Source: an uncultured Draconibacterium sp. (GTDB lineage: Bacteria > Bacteroidota > Bacteroidia > Bacteroidales > Prolixibacteraceae). Taken from it: a stretch of 64,000 nt of DNA. Location: the NCBI RefSeq assembly GCF_963675585.1, contig NZ_OY776414.1, forward strand, positions 2,645,001-2,709,000. Direction: 5' to 3'. This document shows, piece by piece, positions 1 through 8,997 of the stretch. Numbering within the stretch: the first letter of the stretch is position 1; every line of letters begins with the position of its first letter. Made by a program: the position numbers and the translations under genes. The notes beneath the pieces were generated by a model, which worked only from the letters and a program-made list of their open reading frames with translations, made no database searches and was not told where the DNA came from.

Positions 1-1
1 G

Positions 2-220
2 GAATTACTGGTTCTTCCGATGGATGTACGGCGAAAAAATCACTTTTATTCCACTTCTCTTCGTGCTGAAGTTTTAGATATTTTACACAAAAATCAAATC
101 AGGATACTCAAAAAATGGCGCGAAACAGCCTATGATTCAGACGATGACAAAGAAAAAGACTTGAATTTATTACTGATTTCGGTAAACGCCATATCAAATG
201 CGATGGGCACAACCGGCTAA
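2..220 (+). CDS. ppc: Phosphoenolpyruvate carboxylase, C-terminal fragment
   Basis: The reading frame is open from base 2, so this is the last ~72 codons of a gene that begins before the window. Its end, NAISNAMGTTG, resembles the conserved C-terminus of PEP carboxylase (usually NxIAxGMRNTG), and the preceding helix with NQIRILKKWRE fits the last helices of that family. PEP carboxylase makes oxaloacetate from PEP and bicarbonate in the cytoplasm, which suits the TCA genes that follow. The Arg of the usual RNTG ending is replaced here (GTTG). The identification rests on a short tail, so it is probable rather than certain. Confidence 0.65.
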   Translation, partial: ELLVLPMDVRRKNHFYSTSLRAEVLDILHKNQIRILKKWRETAYDSDDDKEKDLNLLLISVNAISNAMGTTG

Positions 221-545
221 GGTTTTTGGGTAAGTACTTCTAAAATAAAATCGGACAAAAAAACACATTTAACACTAATTACCAACACATTAAGATTATT
301 GCCTGTGAGTAAGAAAGGATGAATGCTTTGTTTCATCAGAATAATAAAAGCAATATACATTACATAATGTGATAATGGTTACAAACTACTTCCCTTTATT
401 TCCTTTTATTTATTGAAAAAACCATCAATTAAATTAATGCGTAATAGTTATTTTTTATAGGAAATCCGTCAACTTTTCGCGATATTTATTGTTTCTGAAA
501 ATGACAAGTAGTACGCAGACAAATTTAAAAAAAACTAAATATCTT
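221..545. other. Intergenic region upstream of aconitase
   Basis: AT-rich DNA with no convincing ORF or strong hairpin. It should hold the aconitase promoter, but I could not assign a clear TAnnTTTG element. A longer in-frame start for aconitase exists at 489, but the residues it would add do not look like the family. Confidence 0.4.
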
Positions 546-2807
546 ATGTTCGATTTAGACCTTATTAAAAAAGTGTATTCAGAACTCCCTGAGCGAGTAA
601 AAAAAGCCAAGAATGTTTTGAATAAGCCGATGACTTACGCCGAAAAGATTCTTTATTCTCACCTGTTTGCAGCACAGGAATTAGCTGCTTTTAACCGAGG
701 TGCCGATTATGTTGATTTTGCACCGGACAGGGTTGCCATGCAAGATGCAACTGCACAAATGGCATTGTTGCAATTTATTAATTCGGGTAAAAAAACAACT
801 GCTGTTCCTTCAACCGTTCATTGCGACCACCTTATTCAGGCGCAGGTAGAAGGCAAAACAGATTTGGGTGTTGCCAAAGACATAAACAAAGAAGTATACG
901 ACTTTTTAGAATCAGTTTCAAATAAATATGGAATCGGTTTCTGGAAACCGGGTGCAGGAATTATTCACCAGGTAGTTTTGGAAAATTATGCATTTCCAGG
1001 AGGTATGATGATTGGAACTGACTCGCATACCGTAAATGCAGGTGGACTTGGAATGGTTGCCATTGGAGTTGGCGGTGCCGATGCTGTTGACGTTATGGCC
1101 GGAATGGCATGGGAATTAAAAATGCCAAAATTAATTGGTGTTAAACTTACAGGAAAATTGAGCGGCTGGGCTGCTCCAAAAGATGTAATTTTAAAAGTAG
1201 CCGGTATTCTTACCGTAAAAGGCGGAACCGGTGCAATTATTGAATATTTTGGAGAAGGTGCAAAATCGCTTTCTGCAACAGGAAAAGGAACCATTTGTAA
1301 CATGGGTGCCGAAGTAGGTGCAACCACCAGTATTTTTGCCTACGACGAAAGTATTGAACGCTACCTGAAAGCAACCGGGCGTGCTCAGGTTGCCGAATTG
1401 GCAAACGAAATAAAAGCCGATCTGGATGCAGATGCCGAGGTTTACGAAAATCCGGAATTGTTTTACGACGAAGTTATCGAAATTAATCTTTCGGAACTGG
1501 AACCGCATGTAAACGGGCCGTTCACTCCCGATCGTGCAACACCAATTTCGCGCATGAAAGAAGTTGCCGTTGAAAATGGCTGGCCACTTGAAGTTTCGGT
1601 TGGCTTAATCGGAAGTTGTACCAACTCATCGTACGAAGATATTTCGCGTGCTGCATCAATTGCAAAACAAGCCGAAGAAAAAGGGTTGATTACCAAAGCA
1701 GAGTATTCAATCACTCCGGGTTCGGAACAAGTTCGATTCACCATTGAACGCGATGGTTTTATTGAAACCTTTGAAAAAATTGGAGGTAAAGTATTTGCCA
1801 ATGCCTGTGGCCCATGTATTGGACAATGGGCAAGACCGGGAGCTGAAAAAGGAGAAAAAAATACGATCGTTCATTCGTTCAACAGAAACTTCTCGAAACG
1901 TGCCGATGGAAATCCCAATACACATGCATTTGTAACATCGCCCGAAATGGTAACTGCGCTGGCAATTGCGGGTCGTTTGGACTTTAATCCGGCAACTGAT
2001 ACGCTTACAAACAAAAACGGAGAAGAAGTTAAATTGGATTTACCTACAGGCGATGAGCTGCCAACCAAAGGATTTGAAGTGGAAGATGCAGGTTTTCAGG
2101 CACCCGCTGCCGATGGATCAGGTGTTGAAGTTTCGGTTTCTGAAGAATCACAACGTCTGCAACTCCTTTATCCTTTTGCTGCCTGGGACGGACAAAATAT
2201 TACAGGTGCAAAATTATTGATTAAAGCGCTTGGGAAATGTACCACCGACCACATTTCAATGGCCGGTCCATGGTTGCGTTTCCGTGGTCACCTCGATAAC
2301 ATTTCGAATAATATGCTGATTGGTGCCGTAAATGCATTTAACAGCGAAACCAATAAAGTTAAAAACCAATTAACCGGTACGTACGATGCGGTTCCTGCTG
2401 TTCAGCGCGAATACAAAGCTGCCGGTATTCCTACTGTGGTAATTGGTGACCAAAATTATGGCGAAGGATCATCGCGCGAACATGCAGCAATGGAACCCCG
2501 CCATTTGGGAGTTAAAGCCGTAATTGTAAAATCGTTTGCGCGTATTCACGAAACCAACCTTAAAAAACAAGGAATGCTTGGATTGACTTTTGCCAACGAA
2601 AACGATTACGATCTGATTCAGGAAGATGACATTTTCAACTTTGTTGATTTGGTTGAATTCGCTCCCGGAAAACAGCTAACACTTGAAGTGGTACATACCG
2701 ATGGTTCGAAAGATACCATTAAACTTAACCACACGTACAACGAGCAGCAAATCGATTGGTTTAAAGCAGGATCTGCCTTAAATCTTATTCGAGAACAAAA
2801 CGTCTAA
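546..2807 (+). CDS. acnA: Aconitate hydratase
   Basis: Cytoplasmic 4Fe-4S enzyme that isomerises citrate to isocitrate. The 753-residue product matches the mitochondrial-type aconitase length. Cluster cysteines are visible: one in [10 protein letters not shown] (C358) and two in [11 protein letters not shown] (C421 and C424). The active-site stretch [17 protein letters not shown] follows. The swivelling C-terminal domain begins around residue 570 and carries [17 protein letters not shown] chose ATG 546 because the protein then begins [17 protein letters not shown], typical of Bacteroidota aconitases; the upstream frame to 489 adds 19 unlike residues. It leads a co-directional set with two isocitrate dehydrogenases and citrate synthase. 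Confidence 0.96.
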   Translation: MFDLDLIKKVYSELPERVKKAKNVLNKPMTYAEKILYSHLFAAQELAAFNRGADYVDFAPDRVAMQDATAQMALLQFINSGKKTTAVPSTVHCDHLIQAQVEGKTDLGVAKDINKEVYDFLESVSNKYGIGFWKPGAGIIHQVVLENYAFPGGMMIGTDSHTVNAGGLGMVAIGVGGADAVDVMAGMAWELKMPKLIGVKLTGKLSGWAAPKDVILKVAGILTVKGGTGAIIEYFGEGAKSLSATGKGTICNMGAEVGATTSIFAYDESIERYLKATGRAQVAELANEIKADLDADAEVYENPELFYDEVIEINLSELEPHVNGPFTPDRATPISRMKEVAVENGWPLEVSVGLIGSCTNSSYEDISRAASIAKQAEEKGLITKAEYSITPGSEQVRFTIERDGFIETFEKIGGKVFANACGPCIGQWARPGAEKGEKNTIVHSFNRNFSKRADGNPNTHAFVTSPEMVTALAIAGRLDFNPATDTLTNKNGEEVKLDLPTGDELPTKGFEVEDAGFQAPAADGSGVEVSVSEESQRLQLLYPFAAWDGQNITGAKLLIKALGKCTTDHISMAGPWLRFRGHLDNISNNMLIGAVNAFNSETNKVKNQLTGTYDAVPAVQREYKAAGIPTVVIGDQNYGEGSSREHAAMEPRHLGVKAVIVKSFARIHETNLKKQGMLGLTFANENDYDLIQEDDIFNFVDLVEFAPGKQLTLEVVHTDGSKDTIKLNHTYNEQQIDWFKAGSALNLIREQNV

Positions 2808-2848
2808 TAACCGGCAGAAGAAATAGATTCTTCTCGGTTTCGAAGATA

Positions 2849-2876
2849 TTAACCCCGGATATTACGCCGGGGTTAA
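2849..2876 (+). terminator. Hairpin between aconitase and isocitrate dehydrogenase
   Basis: A perfect 10-bp stem (TTAACCCCGG / CCGGGGTTAA) with an 8-base loop sits 42 bp after the aconitase stop. No T-run follows, so it may be a weak terminator, an RNA-processing or stabilising hairpin, or a partial attenuator. Confidence 0.5.
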
Positions 2877-3006
2877 ACTACCAAAAATACATAAAGGCGC
2901 AGTGTAAAAGCTGATTAAACAGCGATAACACAAGCACCAAATTTTTAGAAATAAATTTGAAAACCAATTTCAAAAATCAAAATAACCAGTAAATTAATTT
3001 AGAACG

Positions 3007-4233
3007 ATGCAAAAAATAAAAGTTCAAAATCCGGTCGTAGAGCTCGACGGTGATGAGATGACAAGAGTAATTTGGGATTTTATCAAGCAAAAACTTATCC
3101 TTCCCTATCTGGATATCGATTTAAAATATTACGATTTAGGTATGGAAAGTCGTGATGAAACAGACGATCAGATAACCATTGATGCAGCAAATGCAATAAA
3201 AAAGTATGGTGTTGGCGTAAAGTGTGCAACCATTACTCCCGATGAAGCACGAGTTGAAGAATTTGACTTGAAAGAAATGTGGAAATCGCCAAATGGTACC
3301 ATACGTAACATATTAGGTGGAACTGTTTTCCGCGAGCCAATTATTATAAATAATATACCACGCCTGGTTCCGGGATGGACAAAACCAATTTGTATCGGAC
3401 GTCATGCTTTTGGTGACCAGTATCGTGCCACCGATTTTGTATCAAAAGGAAAGGGAAAATTGACCATTACTTTTACTCCTGAAGACGGCAGCGAACCTGT
3501 TACACATAACGTATACGACTTTGAAGGAGATGGAATTGCAATGGCAATGTACAATACCGACGAATCGATTTACGGATTTGCTCATTCGTGTATGCAACAG
3601 GCAATTACAAAAAAATGGCCGCTGTACATGTCAACAAAAAATACAATTCTGAAAAGATACGATGGCAGATTTAAAGATATTTTCCAGGAAGTATACGAAA
3701 CTGAATACAAAGAAAAATTTGATGAACTGGGAATTACCTACGAACATCGTTTAATCGACGATATGGTAGCAGCAGCCATGAAATGGGAAGGTGGCTATGT
3801 ATGGGCTTGTAAAAATTACGACGGCGATGTACAAAGCGACACGGTAGCACAAGGTTTTGGATCACTGGGTTTAATGACATCGACGCTGGTTACTCCTGAT
3901 GGAAAAACCATGGAAGCCGAAGCTGCACATGGTACTGTTACTCGTCACTTCCGCCAGCACCAACAAGGTAAACCAACATCTACAAATCCAATTGCATCGA
4001 TTTTTGCATGGACAAGAGGTTTGGCTTTCCGTGGTAAACTGGATGAAAATGAAAAACTGATTGGTTTTGCCAATGCGTTGGAACAAGTATGTATTGAAAC
4101 CGTAGAATCGGGAAAAATGACCAAAGATCTGGCCTTGATAATACACGGCAAAGATTTAACGGATGCCGATTATTTAACTACCGAGCAATTTTTGGAAGCG
4201 CTGGATGAAAATCTTCAGGCTAAACTGAATTAA
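3007..4233 (+). CDS. icd: NADP-dependent isocitrate dehydrogenase (eukaryotic IDH1/2-like)
   Basis: Oxidatively decarboxylates isocitrate to 2-oxoglutarate. The 408-residue protein belongs to the homodimeric type found in mitochondria and many Bacteroidota: [16 protein letters not shown] at the N-terminus, [20 protein letters not shown] for substrate binding, and [15 protein letters not shown] near the C-terminus. The GTVTRHFR segment keeps Arg313 and His314, equivalent to Arg314/His315 that bind the 2'-phosphate of NADP in human IDH1, so NADP use is predicted. A second, differently built isocitrate dehydrogenase lies 525 bp downstream. Confidence 0.95.
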   Translation: MQKIKVQNPVVELDGDEMTRVIWDFIKQKLILPYLDIDLKYYDLGMESRDETDDQITIDAANAIKKYGVGVKCATITPDEARVEEFDLKEMWKSPNGTIRNILGGTVFREPIIINNIPRLVPGWTKPICIGRHAFGDQYRATDFVSKGKGKLTITFTPEDGSEPVTHNVYDFEGDGIAMAMYNTDESIYGFAHSCMQQAITKKWPLYMSTKNTILKRYDGRFKDIFQEVYETEYKEKFDELGITYEHRLIDDMVAAAMKWEGGYVWACKNYDGDVQSDTVAQGFGSLGLMTSTLVTPDGKTMEAEAAHGTVTRHFRQHQQGKPTSTNPIASIFAWTRGLAFRGKLDENEKLIGFANALEQVCIETVESGKMTKDLALIIHGKDLTDADYLTTEQFLEALDENLQAKLN

Positions 4234-4237
4234 ATTT

Positions 4238-4305
4238 TCACGCAGATTTTGCAGATTTCGCTGAAATTTATACGCAAAAATCTGAGCCATCTGCGTAAAA
4301 GATTA
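4238..4305. repeat. CGCAGAT-type degenerate repeat, left of GxxExxY gene
   Basis: Short direct and inverted copies of CGCAGATTT and its complement (cgcagatttt, gcagatttcg, atctgcgtaaaa) make an imperfect palindrome just after the isocitrate dehydrogenase stop. A related stretch occurs at 4721-4750 on the other side of the GxxExxY gene, and another at about 24790-24820. Confidence 0.6.
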
Positions 4306-4336
4306 ACAATATATTGTAATTTAAGAGCAAAAATCA

Positions 4337-4719
4337 ATGGATAATGTTGAGAATCAAATTTCATACGATGTAAGGGGGCGATTTTCAAAGTATACAATAA
4401 TCTTGGACCTGGTTTATTTGAATCGGTTTATGAAACAGCATTAAGTTATGAAATTGAGAAACTGGGGTATTCGATAAAACGACAAGTTGTTTTACCCTTT
4501 GTTTATGAGGAAATATATTTTGAACAGGGATTCAGAATTGATATTTTAGTTGAAGACAAAGTAATTATAGAATTAAAATCAGTTGAATCATTGGCAAACG
4601 TTCACTACAAACAAGTATTAACTTATTTAAAGCTTTCGAACAAAAAGTTAGGAATACTCGTTAATTTTAATTCAGAACAAATTTCGGATTCAATTAAAAG
4701 AGTCGTAAACAATTTATAA
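4337..4719 (+). pseudogene. GxxExxY protein, frameshifted
   Basis: A 128-codon gene for the GxxExxY family (PDDEXK-like fold, function unknown) is broken by a single-base shift. The first frame reads MDNVENQISYDVRG and then stops making sense. The rest of the family sequence continues in the +1 frame: the signature GLFESVY, then RIDILVEDK and VIIELKS, which supply the Asp and Glu-x-Lys of the PD-(D/E)XK core, to a stop at 4717-4719. The break falls in a run of five G at 4374-4378; a sixth G would restore the frame. A sequencing error or slippage-driven phase variation cannot be excluded. It is flanked on both sides by CGCAGAT-type repeats. Confidence 0.8.
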
Positions 4720-4720
4720 T

Positions 4721-4750
4721 ATCAGCGGGAATCCGCGAAATCTGCGAGAT
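4721..4750. repeat. CGCAGAT-type degenerate repeat, right of GxxExxY gene
   Basis: Copies of atcagcgg, atccgcg and atctgcgaga run between the GxxExxY stop and the next start codon. It is the partner of the repeat at 4238-4305. Confidence 0.5.
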
Positions 4751-4757
4751 AAAAAAT

Positions 4758-6023
4758 ATGACAAATAAAACCAAAATAGTTAACGGGAAGCTGGTAGTAC
4801 CTGATTTTCCAACAATCCCGTTTATCGAGGGGGATGGCATAGGAAAGGATATCAGTGGCCCATCGCAAAGAGTTATTGATGCGGCTGTTGCAAAAGCATA
4901 CGGAGAAACTCGGAAAATTACCTGGAAAGAAGTTCTGGCCGGTGAAAAAGCGTTTCATGAAACCGGGACATATCTTCCGGATGAAACGCTGGAAGCTTTT
5001 AAAGAATATCTGATTGGAATTAAGGGACCATTGCAAACTCCCGTTGGCGAAGGTATACGTTCGTTAAACGTTGCACTGCGTCAAACACTTGATTTATATG
5101 TTTGTGTGCGACCGGTTCGCTGGTTTAAAGGTGTGCCCTCTCCCATTCGTTATCCATCCATGGTCGACATGCACATTTTCAGAGAAAACACTGAAGATAT
5201 TTATGCAGGGATAGAATACATGGTTGGCGAGGAAAAAACAAAGAAATTTCGCGATTTCCTCATCAACGAAATGGGAGTTGACAAAATTCGTTTCCCTGAA
5301 TCTTCATCATTTGGTGTTAAACCCATTTCGAAGGACGGATCAGAACGTTTAACAAAAGCTGCCATTGAATATGCCATTGAAAGAAACCTGCCTTCAGTAA
5401 CCATTGTGCACAAGGGTAACATCATGAAATTTACCGAAGGTGCATTTAAAAACTGGAGTTACGATTTGGCTGAAAACGAATTTGCAGAACAGACATTTAC
5501 CTGGCGTGAATTTGAAAAAATAAAAAAGAAAAAAGGACAGTTAGATGCCGACAAAGCGCTTGATGCTGCAAAAAAAGAAGGAAAGGTAATTGTAAAAGAC
5601 TGTATCACCGATGCGTTTTTACAAGAATCATTGCTTCATCCATGGGATCATTCGGTTATTGCCACGATGAACCTTAACGGCGATTACGTTTCAGACCAAC
5701 TGGCTGCCATGGTTGGAGGTATTGGAATATCTCCGGGAGCCAACATCAACTACCAAAGTGGTTATGCCATTTTTGAAGCGACACATGGTACCGCTCCTAA
5801 CATTGCCGGAACCGGGAAAGCCAATCCGGGTTCTCTTATTCTTTCAGGTGTTATGATGCTGGAATACATGGGCTGGGACGAAGCTGCCGAACACGTGTAC
5901 GATGCAATGGAACATGTATTTGCCCGACGAAAGGTAACATCAGATTTGCATGCGCAAATGGAAGGTGCCACGCTTTTAACAACTTCGGAATTTGCCGACG
6001 CGATTATTAAAAATATGCACTAA
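4758..6023 (+). CDS. icd: Isocitrate dehydrogenase, E. coli Icd type, predicted NAD-dependent
   Basis: A 421-residue homologue of E. coli Icd: YIEGDG-like [13 protein letters not shown] start, [13 protein letters not shown] (Ser102 equals the AceK-phosphorylated serine), [30 protein letters not shown] and [16 protein letters not shown]. The cofactor pocket differs from E. coli. K344, Y345, V351, Y391 and R395 are replaced by Asn348, Ile349, Ala355, Ser395 and Ala399. Loss of these NADP contacts, with Ile and Ala as in NAD-type enzymes, predicts NAD use. It lies 31 bp before citrate synthase and probably shares its transcript. Confidence 0.93.
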   Translation: MTNKTKIVNGKLVVPDFPTIPFIEGDGIGKDISGPSQRVIDAAVAKAYGETRKITWKEVLAGEKAFHETGTYLPDETLEAFKEYLIGIKGPLQTPVGEGIRSLNVALRQTLDLYVCVRPVRWFKGVPSPIRYPSMVDMHIFRENTEDIYAGIEYMVGEEKTKKFRDFLINEMGVDKIRFPESSSFGVKPISKDGSERLTKAAIEYAIERNLPSVTIVHKGNIMKFTEGAFKNWSYDLAENEFAEQTFTWREFEKIKKKKGQLDADKALDAAKKEGKVIVKDCITDAFLQESLLHPWDHSVIATMNLNGDYVSDQLAAMVGGIGISPGANINYQSGYAIFEATHGTAPNIAGTGKANPGSLILSGVMMLEYMGWDEAAEHVYDAMEHVFARRKVTSDLHAQMEGATLLTTSEFADAIIKNMH

Positions 6024-6054
6024 AACAGACAGTAATAAATTAATACCTATACAA

Positions 6055-7380
6055 ATGGAATATATTAAGTACAGATTTTATCAAAAGGCCAATAAATGCG
6101 CCAAGGAGTTTCAGCGACTCAAAAAAGAACATGCCGATGTTGTGCTGGGTGAAGTTACACTCGGACAAGTATTAACAGGGATGAAAGGTATACCTCTTTT
6201 GGTTACCGATACTTCTAAATTAGATCCTGCAGAAGGAATTCGTTTTAAAGGCTATACCATTCCTGAGCTACAGGAAAAACTTCCTAAAATTAATCCTGAC
6301 GGCGAACCTATTCCCGAAGGTTTACTTTATTTAATGCTAATTGGTGAGATTCCATCGCAGGAAGATGCATTAAACCTATCAAGAGATTTGGCAACAAGAG
6401 CCCACGTGCCGCAACATACTTTTGATGTGATTGATGCGATGCCAAAAACATCGAAACCAATGACACAATTTAGCGCTGCTATTCTTTCAATGGCAACTGA
6501 ATCCAGTTTCCAGAAAGCGTATCGTGCGGGAGTAAATAAAAAATACTATTGGGATGCTACGTACGAAGATGCAATGAACCTGATTGCACGTTTACCTCGT
6601 GTTGCAGCATACATTTATCGTCGTCAGTTTCATAACAGCAAACACATTGAACCAAATCCACATTTAGACTGGGCAGGTAACCTGGCACATATGATGGGAT
6701 TTGATTCGGAAGACATTCGTCGTTTGTTCCGCTTGTACATGATTATTCATGCTGACCATGAGGGAGGAAACGTTTCGGCGCATACTGCCCATCTTGTTGG
6801 TTCGGCATTAAGTAATCCATATTACTGTTACGCTGCTGCAATGACAGGTCTGGCAGGGCCTTTGCACGGTTTGGCCAACCAGGATGTTATTTTCTGGATG
6901 TTTGAAATGATTGAAGAACTGGATACCGACACGCCAACTGACGAGCAGGTTGCAGAATACTGTAAAAAAACACTGGAAGACGGACGTGTTATTCCGGGAT
7001 ACGGACATGCCGTACTTCGTAAAACCGATCCACGTTTTACTGCTCAGGAACAATTTGCCAACAAGTACATTAAGGACGACAAAATGGTAAATCTTGCCAA
7101 TCAGTTGTATCGTGTAGTACCACCAATTCTAGGTTCAGTTGGAAAAATTAAAAATCCATGGCCGAATGTTGATGCATACAGTGGATCGTTATTGTACCAC
7201 TACGGTATCAAAGAGTATTCGTTCTACACCGTTATGTTTGGAGTTTCCAGAGCGCTGGGTGTTTTAGCTTCGTTGGTAAACGACCGTATTTACGGTATGC
7301 CAATTGAGCGTCCAACATCGCACCCACTTAGCTGGTTTAAAGAACAAGCCGAAGGAAAAGGAAAAGGATCTGATTGTTAG
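6055..7380 (+). CDS. gltA: Citrate synthase (mitochondrial-like)
   Basis: Condenses oxaloacetate and acetyl-CoA to citrate in the cytoplasm. The 441-residue product resembles eukaryotic citrate synthase more than the hexameric E. coli form. Catalytic positions are visible in GPLHGLANQ (His), GYGHAVLRKTDPRF (His) and NVDAYSGSLLYHYG (Asp). ATG 6055 is preferred over an in-frame upstream start at 5992 because the latter would overlap the preceding gene and add an unlike tail. It ends the TCA block, with a bidirectional terminator 23 bp past the stop. Confidence 0.95.
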   Translation: MEYIKYRFYQKANKCAKEFQRLKKEHADVVLGEVTLGQVLTGMKGIPLLVTDTSKLDPAEGIRFKGYTIPELQEKLPKINPDGEPIPEGLLYLMLIGEIPSQEDALNLSRDLATRAHVPQHTFDVIDAMPKTSKPMTQFSAAILSMATESSFQKAYRAGVNKKYYWDATYEDAMNLIARLPRVAAYIYRRQFHNSKHIEPNPHLDWAGNLAHMMGFDSEDIRRLFRLYMIIHADHEGGNVSAHTAHLVGSALSNPYYCYAAAMTGLAGPLHGLANQDVIFWMFEMIEELDTDTPTDEQVAEYCKKTLEDGRVIPGYGHAVLRKTDPRFTAQEQFANKYIKDDKMVNLANQLYRVVPPILGSVGKIKNPWPNVDAYSGSLLYHYGIKEYSFYTVMFGVSRALGVLASLVNDRIYGMPIERPTSHPLSWFKEQAEGKGKGSDC

Positions 7381-7402
7381 TAACAACAACTTAGTATAAA
7401 AG

Positions 7403-7428
7403 AAAGCCGGTTTTTGCCGGCTTTTTTT
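7403..7428. terminator. Bidirectional rho-independent terminator
   Basis: An 8-bp stem, AAAGCCGG / CCGGCTTT, encloses TTTTTG and is followed by a T-run on the plus strand. On the minus strand it follows immediately after the stop of the gene fragment at 7427-7510 and also ends in T-rich sequence. Confidence 0.85.
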
Positions 7429-7510
7429 ATGGATATTCCAACCAGTTATCGTCTTTTGACTCAAAATTTCTTTCGAGCCATTTTCTCCAGTCTTGTTGCC
7501 GGTTTGTAAC
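7427..7510 (-). pseudogene. C-terminal remnant of an unidentified gene
   Basis: On the minus strand a frame entering from the attC-like repeat reads NRQQDWRKWLERNFES and ends WLEYP-stop, directly before the terminator hairpin. The residue composition looks like a real protein tail, but no start codon or upstream domain exists because the repeat element begins at 7510. This suggests a gene cut by arrival of the island. I cannot name the family. Confidence 0.4.
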
Positions 7511-7676
7511 GGTTGGTACATGTTGTCGTTGCGGATTTCGGAGAGCGTTCCTGTCCGCCAGCTGGCGGACACGGAACTGCGAAACGAGAATCCCTGTCTG
7601 ACTGCGCAGCCAGGCAGGCGCAGTTGGCGTACCACCGAACCCCGCCCTGCAATATGTACATGTTATGGGCTGGGTT
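7506..7676. repeat. attC-like palindromic repeat, copy 1
   Basis: About 165 bp bounded by GTAACGGTTGG (7506) and GTTATGGGCTG (7662). It shares blocks in the same order with the element at 8865-8997: GGTTGGTACATGTTG, GCGGATTTCGGAG, CTGTCCG, CACGGAAC, GAGAATCC, AACCCCGC and GTTATG. The complementary ends can fold into one long hairpin. This copy carries two extra internal palindromes, TGTCCGCCAGCTGGCGGACA and a near-perfect 26-bp inverted repeat around ACTGCGCAG. GTTATGG ends 8 bp from the stop codon of the minus-strand gene beside it. Confidence 0.7.
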
Positions 7677-8729
7677 TTATTCATTTTGTTTTATTATCAG
7701 TTCCAATTGATTCATATCCGAATCTGAAAGCGGTGATTTCCATAACTCATTTACTTGCCAAAGTCCGCTTTGTCTGATTTTTTCTTTTGGAGAATAATTG
7801 CCTAACCAATTTTTAGATGGGAAACATTCACTACATAAAGAAACCGTAGAAATTATTTTCGCTTCCAAATAAAGTCGTTCTTTTTTGTCCTCGACAGGAA
7901 ATATTGAAAAGAAAAAGCTCTCCTGAATATATTTCGTAACCTTTTTCTCAATTGATTTTTGTTTTTCAAAATCTATTGATTTAGAATAGTTTTCTCTTGC
8001 TTCTCTTGGAGTTAAATCGATTTCCCATTTTTCTAAAAATGAATCATTTTCTTTATTTAAAATTGCTCGACCAATATTTTTTCTAAAAATACTCCTGTCT
8101 TTATTTTCGTTTAAGAAATGCTGGGTCAAACGAGATGGAAGCTGATTTGCTCCAGTATGGCAGCCTATTCGAACTATTCTATTTGTCGAGTGTCCTAATT
8201 CCCCTTTTTCAAAAAGAATGTAAATCCCATTTTCAGGGATTTTATTTTTGTCAAATGGGAATGAATATTTTTTACATTGGTCAAACCAATTGTGTAACAT
8301 CAAGCAATGATTTTCCTTTTTTGTGTTTTTAGTCAACCATTGTAGTTGTTTCCCGATACGTAATCCATCCATGGGGATTTCGTAAAATTTTAGATGTGGA
8401 ATTAGGTATTTTCGGTAATTGTTACCTGCTAAAAAAGTGAATTTATCTTTTCTTAAATCTGTTAATTTTCTCAATTTGTTTAGTACCAACTCTGCCCATT
8501 CCTTACTTTCGAATGAACTCATATTATTCAGAGTTTTGTCATACGGTTCAATTGTTTCATCAAGTTCCACAAGTCCATATTTTGCGGATAAAATGAAAAT
8601 TAGAGAAGGATTTAGAGATAAAGCATATTCCAAATTTTTCTTGAAAAGAGTACTTATGTATAAATCCTTTGCTTTGGATTTAATTGTCAACTTTTGGCTT
8701 ACACATGATATTAATATTATATGCTTCAT
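7677..8729 (-). CDS. DUF6884/YaaA-like domain fused to a GIY-YIG nuclease-like domain
   Basis: Orphan 350-residue protein. The N-terminal ~150 residues carry ILISCVSQKL, then SLIFILSAKYGLVELDE and IEPYDKTLN, the pattern of DUF6884-type proteins distantly related to YaaA. The C-terminal part has ENGIYILFEKGE, RIVRIGCHTG, LPSRLTQHF and RSIFRKNIGRAIL, a GIY-YIG fold in which the YIG is VRIG. A nuclease role is inferred, not shown. I prefer the internal ATG at 8729 (MKHIILISC) to the one at 8753. The gene is AT-rich compared with its TCA neighbours, and a cassette-like repeat follows its stop by 8 bp. Confidence 0.7.
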   Translation of the reverse strand: MKHIILISCVSQKLTIKSKAKDLYISTLFKKNLEYALSLNPSLIFILSAKYGLVELDETIEPYDKTLNNMSSFESKEWAELVLNKLRKLTDLRKDKFTFLAGNNYRKYLIPHLKFYEIPMDGLRIGKQLQWLTKNTKKENHCLMLHNWFDQCKKYSFPFDKNKIPENGIYILFEKGELGHSTNRIVRIGCHTGANQLPSRLTQHFLNENKDRSIFRKNIGRAILNKENDSFLEKWEIDLTPREARENYSKSIDFEKQKSIEKKVTKYIQESFFFSIFPVEDKKERLYLEAKIISTVSLCSECFPSKNWLGNYSPKEKIRQSGLWQVNELWKSPLSDSDMNQLELIIKQNE

Positions 8730-8864
8730 CTTGTTCTTTTTAACCTTGCACACAACGGCAGTCTGTCTAATAACTATTTTTAACGGTCTGACGTTTCAAT
8801 ATTTGTTTCAAATTAAACTTACAGTCTGAATAAATTCCTCTTAAAAAAAGGTTTTTAGACAGTA

Positions 8865-8997
8865 TGACGGTTGGTACATGTTGCGGAGCGGATTTCGGAG
8901 CTTCGTTACTGTCCGGCACGGAACGATGTTGCGAGAATCCGCAGTTACAAACAGCACCAACCCCGCTCTGAAATATATTCTTTGTTATGCCCTGTTT
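8865..8997. repeat. attC-like palindromic repeat, copy 2
   Basis: About 130 bp bounded by ATGACGGTTGG and GTTATGCCCTG. GGTTGGT near one end pairs with ACCAACC near the other, and GCGGATT pairs with AATCCGC, so the element can form a long stem. Block order is the same as in copy 1. GTTATGC at 8984-8990 lies 7 bp from the stop codon of the adjacent minus-strand gene. No integrase gene is in the window. Confidence 0.7.

Noticed and set aside
986-1327. Minus-strand ORFs inside aconitase and other large enzymes
   Set aside because: They lie opposite strongly conserved coding sequence and have no domain character.
7493-7777. Plus- and minus-strand ORFs across the attC-like repeat
   Set aside because: They exist because the palindromic repeat lacks stops; residues are Pro/Arg/Cys-rich with no family resemblance, apart from the short minus-strand tail listed as a remnant.
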